Of a stretch of DNA of 64,000 nt, positions 17,317 through 25,142 are shown piece after piece. Below the pieces are notes generated by a model. It was not told where the DNA came from and made no database searches. It saw only the letters and a program-made list of their open reading frames with translations. Each line of letters begins with the position of its first letter. Within the stretch, counting starts at the first letter, position 1. The DNA is from Gulosibacter hominis (GTDB lineage Bacteria > Actinomycetota > Actinomycetes > Actinomycetales > Microbacteriaceae), in the NCBI RefSeq assembly GCF_904842695.1, contig NZ_CAJGWQ010000006.1, forward strand, positions 62,001 to 126,000. Reading direction: 5' to 3'. Both the position numbers and the translations under genes were made by a program.

Positions 17317-17731
17317 CAGCAATCGCCTCCGCCTGCTCCAGCAGCTGCCCAAAGTTGGACGGGTCAACCTCGGAGAGCTTGTTTGCACCAGCTGTCTGGA
17401 TGAGCTCGCGCACCTGCGCGGTGTGGCCTGCCTGTGACAGGCGCGCTAGCACCGTGCGGACCTGCTCCAACGTCACCTGCACAACCTCCGGGACCGGGGC
17501 CGGGGCAGGTTCCGGGGCTGGCGGCTGGTGAGCCGCTACGTACTCTTCGGCTGCAGCTTCCAGTGCTGGCTGGGCGAGCTGGGCTGCGGCGATCGGGCGA
17601 GCCCCCGACATACCAGGGTGATCCTCGAACGATTCCCACGCGGCCTCTTCGATCGCAGAGGCCAGCATCGTGACCCCCTCCGCGATCCGGTTCAGCGCCG
17701 GGATGTAGCGGTTCGCTTCGGTGACGTTCAC
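17309..17731 (-). CDS. Hypothetical phage protein with Pro/Ala linker
   Basis: 140 residues: a helical N-terminal half, a Pro-Ala-Glu-rich linker at about 69-84, and a C-terminal block reading VRTVLARLSQAGHTAQVREL then KLSEVDPSNFGQLLEQAE. That C-terminal block recurs in phage proteins loosely annotated as 'rRNA biogenesis protein rrp5'; the name has no functional support. It overlaps the DUF2800 gene by 8 bases and the preceding gene by 4. Confidence 0.65.
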   Translation of the reverse strand: MNVTEANRYIPALNRIAEGVTMLASAIEEAAWESFEDHPGMSGARPIAAAQLAQPALEAAAEEYVAAHQPPAPEPAPAPVPEVVQVTLEQVRTVLARLSQAGHTAQVRELIQTAGANKLSEVDPSNFGQLLEQAEAIADA

Positions 17732-17970
17732 GCGGCATCACCACCACTCTGGGTAACGCCGACGGCACGGGCCAGCGCCATGAGATCGTCGTCTGGGCGG
17801 ATGATTTCTACTGAGCGGACCTGGTTGCCCGGCACGAGAACGGTGAGCTGCTGGGGGTTGCCGAGCAGCTTGCGGGCGATCCTGCTTCGGATGCTGACCT
17901 TGCGGGTAGAGACCGCAGCGTCAGGTTCGGGCTGGTCAGTCAACGTGACCTTGAGGCGATGATTGGACAT
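17728..17970 (-). CDS. Hypothetical phage protein (80 aa)
   Basis: 80 residues starting MSNHRLKVTLTDQPEPDAAV, with a basic central stretch and a beta-rich middle (QQLTVLVPGNQVRSVEII). A strong ribosome site, AAGGAGGAAACG, precedes its ATG, and its stop overlaps the next start by four bases. No family is recognised. Position at the head of the replication operon suggests an early phage function. Confidence 0.6.
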   Translation of the reverse strand: MSNHRLKVTLTDQPEPDAAVSTRKVSIRSRIARKLLGNPQQLTVLVPGNQVRSVEIIRPDDDLMALARAVGVTQSGGDAA

Positions 17971-18032
17971 CGTTTCCTCCTTGTGAATCAGATGAGCGTC
18001 GGTTTGTGCTGGCCTTCATGTGGGCCGGGCAC

Positions 18033-18677
18033 TCATACGCCCCCGACGGGAGCTAGATCCGGACATTCCTGCTCGATGAATTCGCGAAGCTTTTTCAGAG
18101 CCCGCTTGACCGAGCGCCCGATGCTGTTCGCGCGCTTGGCCACGTCGGCTTCGTCGGCACGGGGCAGCTCATCACGCGCGATCTCGACGAAGGAGAGCCG
18201 CTCAAACACGTGCAGGCGGATGTGTTCGGCTTGCTTGGTGCTGACCTGAGACAGCAGCCAATCGACAACCAGCTCACTGTCGATCTGGTCTTCGTGAACC
18301 GAGACGTTCAGATACTGGGGTCCGTCGTGGACCTCGACTTCCCAGTCGTTATAGGAGAGGTCGCCACGGTTTCGAGCGTTTTCAGCGGCACGAAAACTGT
18401 GGTAGGCAGCGCGCAGATATGCGACCTTCCACTCCGGCACGTACGTCGGGTCGTAGAGCAAGCCGAGAACCTCATCGGCGCTCAGGCCAAGTTCTTCGTC
18501 TCCAACGGGTGGGTCGACGAGCTCGATCCACGCATAGTTTTGAGCGCCGTCCTTCGAGATGGTCGAAGGCACGTAGATCTGGGTGTAGACCTTGCCGCCG
18601 ACCTTCTTGGTACGGACGGCGTAGGGCTGGTACTTACTGCCAGGTGCCTGGGTGGTTGAAAAAGTAGGAGTAGCCAC
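18033..18677 (-). CDS. Phage regulator with C-terminal sigma-70-like HTH
   Basis: 214 residues from a GTG at 18677. The C-terminal part (QAEHIRLHVFERLSFVEIAR then SIGRSVKRALKKLREFIEQE) looks like sigma region 4; the N-terminal half is unrecognised. It is the first gene of the long minus-strand phage operon. Its ribosome site lies in the arm of a small palindrome, TTCCGC-N5-GCGGAA (18688-18704), and a wider pair GAGTAGC/GCTACTC (18668-18674, 18723-18729) encloses it, so its own expression may be controlled by a leader structure or bound protein. Confidence 0.6.
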   Translation of the reverse strand: MATPTFSTTQAPGSKYQPYAVRTKKVGGKVYTQIYVPSTISKDGAQNYAWIELVDPPVGDEELGLSADEVLGLLYDPTYVPEWKVAYLRAAYHSFRAAENARNRGDLSYNDWEVEVHDGPQYLNVSVHEDQIDSELVVDWLLSQVSTKQAEHIRLHVFERLSFVEIARDELPRADEADVAKRANSIGRSVKRALKKLREFIEQECPDLAPVGGV

Positions 18678-19129
18678 AGCGGGCTCCTTCCGCTTGATGC
18701 GGAAAGACCCACAAGAGACGCTGCTACTCGTGCGATGTCGATGAACTGGTCTGCGTTGGCATGGCTATGGGCGGACATCCGGATGGATGCCCGCCCCAGC
18801 GGCTCCTGCAGATCGTTCCGACTTGGGACGAATAGAAACCTGAGCTCAGTTGTTGGCTACGGATCGGCGTGATCACGGTCGATCCGGTGGATGCGCCTCA
18901 CGTTGCGTGAGGTGTCTCCATGGACTCGCCCGGATCGTGCACATCCCGGTCGTGTCCTGAGCGCGAGGCCACGCCACCTGCCCCGCATAACCCACGCGAG
19001 ATACGCAATCGCCAACTTCTCGTTGCAAATGCACAGCCGTGATAGACTTTTGCCCATCTCTCGTGAACTATGTCCACGGTAGAAAATGGCACCTCGGCCA
19101 TTTAGACGCTTTGGGACAGCCTGGGACAG
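18678..19129. promoter_or_regulatory. Divergent control region between phage operon and ABC-3C operon
   Basis: 450 bases without a convincing gene. It holds the leader dyads of the phage operon, a 17-bp dyad CCTCACGTTGCGTGAGG (18896-18912), and three copies of TGGGACA at 19112, 19122 and 19131 just before the ABC-3C genes. In a complete prophage the repressor and integrase would be expected on this side; neither is present. Confidence 0.45.
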
Positions 19130-20323
19130 TTGGGACAAACTCCGGTGGAGGTGATGGCGAAGTTGCTCTTCAACGATGTGATGAAGGCCGTCTACCCGCA
19201 CCTGCGCGGCACCCGGAACACAGCAGACTTCATGCGCAACATGATCGAACGGCTATGCGCCGTCCCTGAGGAACACTGGTTCACGCCCCGAGGTAGGACA
19301 CCGGATCAGGACTACAAGGATGAATCCCTGCGGAAGTTCTATAGTCGCGGGATCACGAAAAAGCTGGCGCGCGCCATGCTCGCTAATCCCACCCGCGACA
19401 ACTTCGTCGATTCCCTCAACTACGTCGATGACATCGAAACGCAGTCAGTCGAGGAGGTCAAGGCGGCGCTGGCTCGCAGTATCCAGCCGTTTACCGGCGA
19501 AGATGTCGACGAGTTCAATGTTGGCGACGTGTTGTTCGACTTAATCCAGCAAGCGTTGGAGTTCGTTGTTAATCCGGAATTGGAGAATGACCGTAAGCTC
19601 CAGCGAGCTACGGCGGTGTCGGATGCCGTCAAGGGCAAGCTCGGTTCTCGCCTGTTGGAGGAGTGCAAGTACACCTGCTCGCGCACTGGCTGCGGCAAGC
19701 ACCTCCAGCCCGTCACCGACGACGGCGCGACAGCTCCGCTCTATGCGATTGGACGAATTGAAGGCGAAGGTCGTACTTACGAGAATCTGGTCGCGCTGTG
19801 TCCGGACTGCTTCCACGCCTACACGCTCAACCACAAGAAATCCGACGCAAAAGACCTGGGGCGTAATAAGAAGGCACAAGTCGACGCAGCCCAGGCACGC
19901 AAGACACTGACCACGGTCGATATTGAACGTGGCATCAGCAAGGTCGTCGAGAAGCTCGGCAACGCCAACCCCAAAGAATTCGAGCCGCTGAACTTCGACC
20001 CAGTCGCAGTCAAGGACAAGATTGACCAGTCAGTCGACGTGTTCGTGTTCGACGAAGTATTCATGCACGTCACGCGATACTTCAGGTTTATCGAGAAAGA
20101 GCTGCAGGACCAGGCTCGGCTCAAGACGTTTGATGATGGGTTGTTGCGAGCCGAGATCAGAGCCTCGTACACGAAGCTCGCTGACAAGGGGTACGCGAAA
20201 CAGCGGATCCATGAAGCCCTGACCATTCGGCTCAGTCAGATCACAAAACAGGATGCCCGCTACTGCGCTTACGTGACCTCCTACTTCGTCCAGTCCTGTG
20301 AGGTGTTCGATGCTGCTTCCTAA
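19130..20323 (+). CDS. ABC-three-component system HNH/zinc-finger protein
   Basis: 397 residues. A cysteine-rich HNH-like centre (CKYTCSRTGCGKH at about 181-193, then VALCPDCFHAYTL at about 221-233) sits between a helical N-terminal domain and a C-terminal domain ending near SQITKQDARYCAYVTSYFVQ. The shape fits the effector/CTD component of ABC-3C conflict systems, placed first in the operon. The start is uncertain: TTG at 19130, GTG at 19151 or ATG at 19154; GGAGG at 19147 is too close to the ATG, which favours an upstream start. The next gene overlaps by 14 bases. Confidence 0.75.
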   Translation: MGQTPVEVMAKLLFNDVMKAVYPHLRGTRNTADFMRNMIERLCAVPEEHWFTPRGRTPDQDYKDESLRKFYSRGITKKLARAMLANPTRDNFVDSLNYVDDIETQSVEEVKAALARSIQPFTGEDVDEFNVGDVLFDLIQQALEFVVNPELENDRKLQRATAVSDAVKGKLGSRLLEECKYTCSRTGCGKHLQPVTDDGATAPLYAIGRIEGEGRTYENLVALCPDCFHAYTLNHKKSDAKDLGRNKKAQVDAAQARKTLTTVDIERGISKVVEKLGNANPKEFEPLNFDPVAVKDKIDQSVDVFVFDEVFMHVTRYFRFIEKELQDQARLKTFDDGLLRAEIRASYTKLADKGYAKQRIHEALTIRLSQITKQDARYCAYVTSYFVQSCEVFDAAS

Positions 20324-20528
20324 CAAGTTGTTTGCCTACCAGGACACGGTGCTGCCGCTGCTTCCGACGATCCTAAGGCTCCTGGACACCCCGAAGACCC
20401 CGAATGAGCTTGCCGTCACCCTTGCCCCCGTCACGACGGATCCAATCCGGCTGATTGATGCGCTCGACTGTCTCTACGCCCTCGGCAAGGTCACGCTCAG
20501 TGAGGAAGGAGCACTGGAGCGATGCTGA
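20310..20528 (+). CDS. ABC-three-component system middle component
   Basis: 72 residues from ATG 20310 (site GAGGTG upstream), starting MLLPNKLFAYQDTVLPLLPT. Small middle components of this form (a winged-helix-like fold ending LIDALDCLYALGKVTLSEEG) link the ATPase and the effector in ABC-3C systems. It overlaps the gene before it by 14 bases and the ATPase after it by 7, so the three are translated as a unit. Confidence 0.8.
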   Translation: MLLPNKLFAYQDTVLPLLPTILRLLDTPKTPNELAVTLAPVTTDPIRLIDALDCLYALGKVTLSEEGALERC

Positions 20529-22171
20529 AGCAGATCAGTTGTGCCTTGTTCAAAGAAGGCGACACACCACGCCCGCCGATCCAGTTCCATCAAGGACTGA
20601 ACACGATCCTCGGCGCAGTCCGAGGAGAGGCCGGGTCAATCGGCAAGTCCACGATGATGCTCATCATCGACTTCGTCTTTGGTGGCAACACCTACGTCGA
20701 CAGCGATGCCGTCCGGGAACTGCCTGAGCACGCCATCAGCTTCACCTTCGAATTTGACGGTGCCTCTTACAACTTCGTGCGACGCCCCCATGAACCCAAA
20801 GTTGTGGTCAACATCGATGCCGACGGCAGCGTGCTGAAAACCCTTGAGCTCAAGGAGTTCACAGACTGGTTGGCCGTCCAGTACGGCATGCAGTTGCCGG
20901 GCGCGTCGTTCCGACAGATGCTCAGCAGGTTCTTCCGGATCTACGGCAAAAACAACCACAACGAACTCAAACCACTCCAGACCCGTGGTGGTGAGGAATC
21001 CCAGAAGGATGCCATCGCGATCCTGATCTCCTTGTTCCAGTACTACAGCTCGATCGAGGACTTCAAACAGCAACTGCAGAGCGCTGAGGACATGATTGCA
21101 GCGTTCAAAGCTGCCAGACGCTACGAGTTCATCCCATCGGCAGTTGACGGGTTGACTAAGTACAAGCAGAATGTCGTCGAGATCGCCTACCTGGAGCAGG
21201 AACGTGCGCAACTGGCCGAATCAGATGAAGCGACAGTCGATCCGAGCGAGGTCGAACACGCTAACGCACGCAACGAACTCAACCGCCAACTCGGCGACGT
21301 TCGACGCCTCATCAAAGAAAGGCACGACGAGCTACACCTGCTCGATTTGAACCTACGCCACGGCGCGTACCCCACCGAGGCCGACCTCAAGAGCCTGCAA
21401 GAATTCTTCCCCGAAGCGAATCTGGCCAAGCTTGTCGAGGTCGAGAAGTTCCACACCAAGATCCAGACGATCCTCGCGGAAGAACTCACCCAAGCCCGCG
21501 AGCGCGTCCAACGCGAGGTAACCGAGCTTCAAGAACACCACGACCGCATCCTTTCCCAGATGGATGCGATCCCCACATCCAAAGCGTTCACGCCAGAATT
21601 CCTCGACGCCTACACGACCTTGGATCGGCGGATCACCAAGCTTAAAGAGCAGAACGAAGCGTTCGACCAAAACCACAAGCTCCAGACCGCGAAACGAGAA
21701 GCCAACACGCGCTACCAAAACCAACTCGAAAGCGTGCTGGCACAAATCGAAATCGCCATAAACACGCAGATGGACGCCATCAACGACGAGGTCACCGGCG
21801 GGGAGTACAACGCGCCCCGACTGACGATCAAGGCCTTCAACTCCTACGACTTCGAAACGCCGAAGGACAAAGGCACAGGCACAAACCATCGCAGCATGAT
21901 CATCTACGACCTCGCCGTGCTGCAGAACACTGTGCTCCCAGCACTGGCACACGACTCGATCGTGTTCGACTCCATGCCCCGCCCAGACCTCAGCAACCTG
22001 ATCCGCGTCTACGCCGATCAAGTGGAGAAGCAAATCTTCATCGCTGTGGACAAGACCAGCGAATGCACCCCCGAAGCCCAATCCATCCTGCAAGAAACCA
22101 CCGTCCTGAAACTGGACAACAACGAGAAGGCGCTCTTTGGAGAGAAGTGGAGCCGGAAGGAACGTCCATGA
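20522..22171 (+). CDS. ABC-3C ATPase, DUF2326 (SMC/RecN-like)
   Basis: 549 residues. The Walker A is GSIGKSTMM at about 38-46, in the RecF/RecN style. Long coiled coils fill about 170-420, where runs such as ERVQREVTELQEHHDRILSQ are visible. The C-terminal DUF2326 part carries the Walker B-like DSIVFDSMPRPDLS near residue 480. SMC-like ATPases of this family are thought to sense foreign DNA or replication structures and license the partner effector. Together with the two preceding genes it makes a full three-component system; it overlaps the following regulator by ATGA. Confidence 0.87.
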   Translation: MLKQISCALFKEGDTPRPPIQFHQGLNTILGAVRGEAGSIGKSTMMLIIDFVFGGNTYVDSDAVRELPEHAISFTFEFDGASYNFVRRPHEPKVVVNIDADGSVLKTLELKEFTDWLAVQYGMQLPGASFRQMLSRFFRIYGKNNHNELKPLQTRGGEESQKDAIAILISLFQYYSSIEDFKQQLQSAEDMIAAFKAARRYEFIPSAVDGLTKYKQNVVEIAYLEQERAQLAESDEATVDPSEVEHANARNELNRQLGDVRRLIKERHDELHLLDLNLRHGAYPTEADLKSLQEFFPEANLAKLVEVEKFHTKIQTILAEELTQARERVQREVTELQEHHDRILSQMDAIPTSKAFTPEFLDAYTTLDRRITKLKEQNEAFDQNHKLQTAKREANTRYQNQLESVLAQIEIAINTQMDAINDEVTGGEYNAPRLTIKAFNSYDFETPKDKGTGTNHRSMIIYDLAVLQNTVLPALAHDSIVFDSMPRPDLSNLIRVYADQVEKQIFIAVDKTSECTPEAQSILQETTVLKLDNNEKALFGEKWSRKERP

Positions 22172-22380
22172 AGATCCAATACAACAAGCTCTGGAAACTC
22201 CTCATCGACAAGAACATGAACAAAGTCCAGCTCCGAGACAAGGCGCGCATCAGCAGCAACTCACTAGCCAAACTCGGCAAGAACGAACCAGTACACATGG
22301 ACGTCCTCATGAAGATAGCGACCGCCCTCGACTGCAGAGTTGAAGACCTTTTCGAGACCCAAACTGACTCAGAGAGATGA
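22168..22380 (+). CDS. XRE/HTH_26 regulator of ABC-3C operon
   Basis: 70 residues, a stand-alone Cro/C1-type helix-turn-helix (KVQLRDKARISSNSLAKLGK) with the C-terminal ALDCRVEDLFE signature of the HTH_26 group. ATGA overlap with the ATPase gene places it last in the operon, so autoregulation of the defence genes is likely. It is clearly related to the regulator at 28825-29082: both have NLWKLLID or KLWKLLID, a similar HTH and ALDC near the end. Confidence 0.85.
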   Translation: MKIQYNKLWKLLIDKNMNKVQLRDKARISSNSLAKLGKNEPVHMDVLMKIATALDCRVEDLFETQTDSER

Positions 22381-22503
22381 TGCCAATGCTGCCAGAAACT
22401 AGGACCAGTTGGACCACGCTTCGACGTAAGGGCTTGATGGAAATGATCGGTCTCCGAATACTGCTCCCGAGTCTAACCGCAAGTCCGCGTGCAAGGAGGC
22501 AAG

Positions 22504-22716
22504 ATGTATCTTTCCGCTAAGACGATCAGCGCGGCACTCGATCAGCTCCAAGGGACAGCTTCCCACCTGCTCAAAATCTGGCTTGTATTAAAGCACATGG
22601 GTTTGAGCCGAGACACGTCCATATTGATCGATACGCAGAATTCAACTCCCACCCTGCAGAGGCTGTTCTCCTGCGGCAGTCCTGAGGGAAAACTTTTTGT
22701 TCCCTTTGCGCACACC
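22504..22716 (+). pseudogene. 5' fragment of McrB-like gene, cut by insertion
   Basis: A strong ribosome site (AGGAGG, 22494-22499) precedes ATG 22504. The reading frame gives MYLSAKTISAALDQLQ... through FVPFAHT, 71 codons. Beyond 22716 the frame continues only into unrelated sequence. Joining codon 71 (Thr, 22714-22716) to the codons from 25143 gives ...PFAHT-VRYAFMKGDASRSI in one frame, which reads as a continuous N-terminal domain of the McrB-like protein. I infer that this is the original start of that gene, now separated by 2.4 kb. Confidence 0.65.
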
Positions 22717-22910
22717 CAGTGCGACAGATGTGTCGCAAAAATGGCGAGACCGAGCCTATTGGCAACAGCAAACTACTGCGCCGTAACTGTCCCGCTGGGG
22801 TGCCCCTGTATGGCACTGACTCGACGAGGCCGCGAACGAGCAGCCTCTTGAGAAGGCGAAAGGCAGCGGCAGCGAACCTGGATCGGTTCAGATCTGCGAG
22901 ATGGATGCGC

Positions 22911-23483
22911 TCATCGGTTCGCCGCGTTGCTCGAGGTTCCGGCTGCGTCCGCAACGGAGTGGGCGAGGTGCTCTGCCAGCGCGGCGCGCAGTTCGGGCGG
23001 AAGGGGGGCGGCTCCGACGGATTCGCTAAGCCAGAGTCCGTCGGCGGCAAGGTACGCGACCATCTTCTGCAGCGCCCGAGGGTCAGTCGGGTCAATCTCG
23101 GCAGGGTCGGGTATCCATCGGGAGATGACCCTTCTCCACGGCTTGTTGAGCTCGCTGTCGGTGCTCGCCTCGAGCATGAACAGCAGCTCGGGGCCAGTGG
23201 CGCTGCGAGCGCTCACGCGGGCGTAGGCGGCGACGCGCTCGTCCTGTGTTGCCTCGTCTGGGTCCTTGCCCAGGACGTTGATCATCTCGTGGTCCCAGCG
23301 CTCGGCAAGATGCTCGTGCAGCGCGAGCACCAGGGCGTCCTTCGAGGGGAAGTGGTAGAGCAGCCCACCTTTGGTGAGTCCGGAGGCGGCGGCCACCGAT
23401 TCGTACGTGACGGCCGTGACGCCGTCGGTTTCGACAACGTGGAGGGCGGCTTGGAGGATGGAGTCTCGTTTGCTGGTCCGCAT
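22911..23483 (-). CDS. TetR-family repressor of MFS exporter
   Basis: 190 residues with an N-terminal TetR helix-turn-helix (YESVAAASGLTKGGLLYHFP) and a helical ligand-binding domain. It lies 17 bases downstream of the exporter gene on the same strand, so the two form one operon and the repressor probably controls its own transcription. The pair is unlike the TetR/MFS pair at 3.3-5.3 kb: here the genes are co-directional rather than divergent, and GC is much higher. The effector is unknown. Confidence 0.88.
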   Translation of the reverse strand: MRTSKRDSILQAALHVVETDGVTAVTYESVAAASGLTKGGLLYHFPSKDALVLALHEHLAERWDHEMINVLGKDPDEATQDERVAAYARVSARSATGPELLFMLEASTDSELNKPWRRVISRWIPDPAEIDPTDPRALQKMVAYLAADGLWLSESVGAAPLPPELRAALAEHLAHSVADAAGTSSNAANR

Positions 23484-23500
23484 GAGCGGTCCTTTCGTGG

Positions 23501-25000
23501 TCAGTGCTCGGAGTGCAGCTGCGACTGCGTGCCAGGCAGGTACCGACGCAGCAGCACTCCCGTGATGACAGTGGCCGCTGCCAGGACGCCGGCAACGACT
23601 AGCATCACGACGAGGTACGCGGAGTCGAAGGCCGTGGAGGCCGCCTGAATGATGGCGGCGTCTCCCTGCGCCGCCTCCAGTGCCTCAGCGATACCGTCAC
23701 CAGCCGCCGCCGGTGCGCCGTTGGGGAGGACAACACTGGCGGTATAGATGGCCGTGAGCAGGCTTCCGAGCACGGACACGGCGATGAGGCTGCCGAACTC
23801 GTAGGAGACCTCTTCGAGGGAAGCGGCCATGCCTGCACGGCGCACCGGCACGTTCCCGATGATGGCGGTGGAGGCGACCGACAAGGCAGCTCCGAGACCG
23901 GCACCCGTCACCAGAAGGCCGAGAACCAGCACGCCGAAGGATGATTGGAACCCGACTACCGTCACCACGACGCCGCCGGTGGCGACGGCGAGACCACCGG
24001 TGATCAGCGCGAGCAGCCCGACACGGTGCAAGAAGGCACCACCCAGGAGCGCTGTCGGCAACGAGCCCACGGCAATCACGGCAACCAAAAGCCCAGCCTC
24101 CAGCGGACTGAAGCCGACGACCTGCTGGAACCGTTGCGTGGTGACAAGCTCGATGCCACCGATGGCGAACATCGCGAACGCCGCGGCGAGCACGCCAGCA
24201 CTGAACGCCGGGTTGAGGAAGATGGAGAACTCCAGCAGCGGATTCTCCAGGCGCCGCTGACGGCGCACGAAGAGCCAGAACCCGATGGCAGCAACGAGCA
24301 GCGCAACAACAATGGTCGCGACAGACGGGGGCGCGTGGCCGATCTCCTTGATGGCCACCACCGTTCCGACGAGCCCGATCATCACCAGTATCGAAGACAC
24401 GGCATCCCAGCGCTTCGAAGGATCCGGGTCATTGGCCGGGCGGATCAACCAGGTAGCAACCAGCACCAGCGCCACTACGGGCACGTTCACCAGGAACACC
24501 GAGCCCCACCAGAAGTTCTCGAGCAGCGTGCCGCCGAGAATCGGACCGAGAGCGAACCCGACGACCGAGAGGCTGCCCCAGATCGCGATCGCAAAATTCC
24601 GCTCGCGCTCGACCGTGAAGTACGTGCGGATCAGTGCCAGGGTTGCCGGCATCATCGCTGCCGCACCGACAGCGAGCACAGCGCGTGCACCGATCAGCAC
24701 CTCGGGCGACGGCGCCAACGCTGCGAGCAGGGACGCCAACCCGAAGATCACCAGGCCGACGACGAACATCCGCGTGTGGCCGATGCGATCACCGAGGGTC
24801 CCGCTACCGAGCAGCAGGCCCGCCATCACCAGGGGATAGGCGTTGATGATCCACAGGCTCTGGGTGCTTGATGCCTCAAGGTCCTCGGTCAGTGTCGGCA
24901 ATGCCGTGTACAGGATCGAGTTGTCGAGGGTGATCAGTAGGAGCCCCGCTCCGACAGTCACCAGCAGCGACCAGCGTCGCCGTTTCGTCATCGTGGACAT
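23501..25000 (-). CDS. MFS drug exporter, DHA2 (14-TM) family
   Basis: 499 residues with about 14 membrane segments. Typical DHA2 motifs are present: LDNSILYTALPTL in TM1, WIINAYPLV, motif A GTLGDRIGHTR, RAVLAVGAAAMMPATLAL, and a GFALGPILGG antiporter motif. It exports drugs or biocides using the proton gradient, as QacA and LfrA do; the substrate is not deducible. The ribosome site is AAGGAGA before the ATG. The operon is oriented against the split McrB-like gene that it interrupts, so it is not expressed by read-through. Confidence 0.9.
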   Translation of the reverse strand: MSTMTKRRRWSLLVTVGAGLLLITLDNSILYTALPTLTEDLEASSTQSLWIINAYPLVMAGLLLGSGTLGDRIGHTRMFVVGLVIFGLASLLAALAPSPEVLIGARAVLAVGAAAMMPATLALIRTYFTVERERNFAIAIWGSLSVVGFALGPILGGTLLENFWWGSVFLVNVPVVALVLVATWLIRPANDPDPSKRWDAVSSILVMIGLVGTVVAIKEIGHAPPSVATIVVALLVAAIGFWLFVRRQRRLENPLLEFSIFLNPAFSAGVLAAAFAMFAIGGIELVTTQRFQQVVGFSPLEAGLLVAVIAVGSLPTALLGGAFLHRVGLLALITGGLAVATGGVVVTVVGFQSSFGVLVLGLLVTGAGLGAALSVASTAIIGNVPVRRAGMAASLEEVSYEFGSLIAVSVLGSLLTAIYTASVVLPNGAPAAAGDGIAEALEAAQGDAAIIQAASTAFDSAYLVVMLVVAGVLAAATVITGVLLRRYLPGTQSQLHSEH

Positions 25001-25142
25001 GCGCGTCTCCTTAAATTGTGAACAACGTAAGTGTACCGGATGGATGGTGTAGTTATGTCTACTGCGAGAGAGATCCGCGTCACTCCCTGTTCACGGCGCC
25101 TAAGGCCAGTGACTACGAGCGTGGCGCTCATTTGGGTACACC

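Larger units (their letters stand above)
22717..25142. mobile_element. 2.4 kb insertion carrying MFS-TetR efflux operon
   Basis: The segment splits a reading frame that resumes exactly in frame. The pentamer ACACC occurs at both junctions (22712-22716 and 25138-25142), compatible with a target duplication or with recombination at a short repeat. GC content is clearly higher than in the McrBC genes around it. No transposase or integrase lies inside. Clear terminal inverted repeats are absent; only a weak match between GTGTCGCAAAAATGGCG (22730-22746) and the reverse of the right end was seen. Confidence 0.6.

Noticed and set aside
18688-18704. TTCCGC palindrome as a phage attachment core
   Set aside because: It overlaps a ribosome site and has no second copy in the window; a regulatory role is more likely.
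18857-19201. Minus-strand 114-codon frame upstream of ABC-3C
   Set aside because: It runs into the HNH gene on the other strand, has no ribosome site and no recognisable protein pattern.
22571-23095. Minus-strand 174-codon frame
   Set aside because: It overlaps the TetR gene in another frame and the 5' McrB fragment; no motif.
22717-25142. Transposon with terminal inverted repeats
   Set aside because: No transposase and only a weak similarity between ends; called an insertion without a known mechanism.
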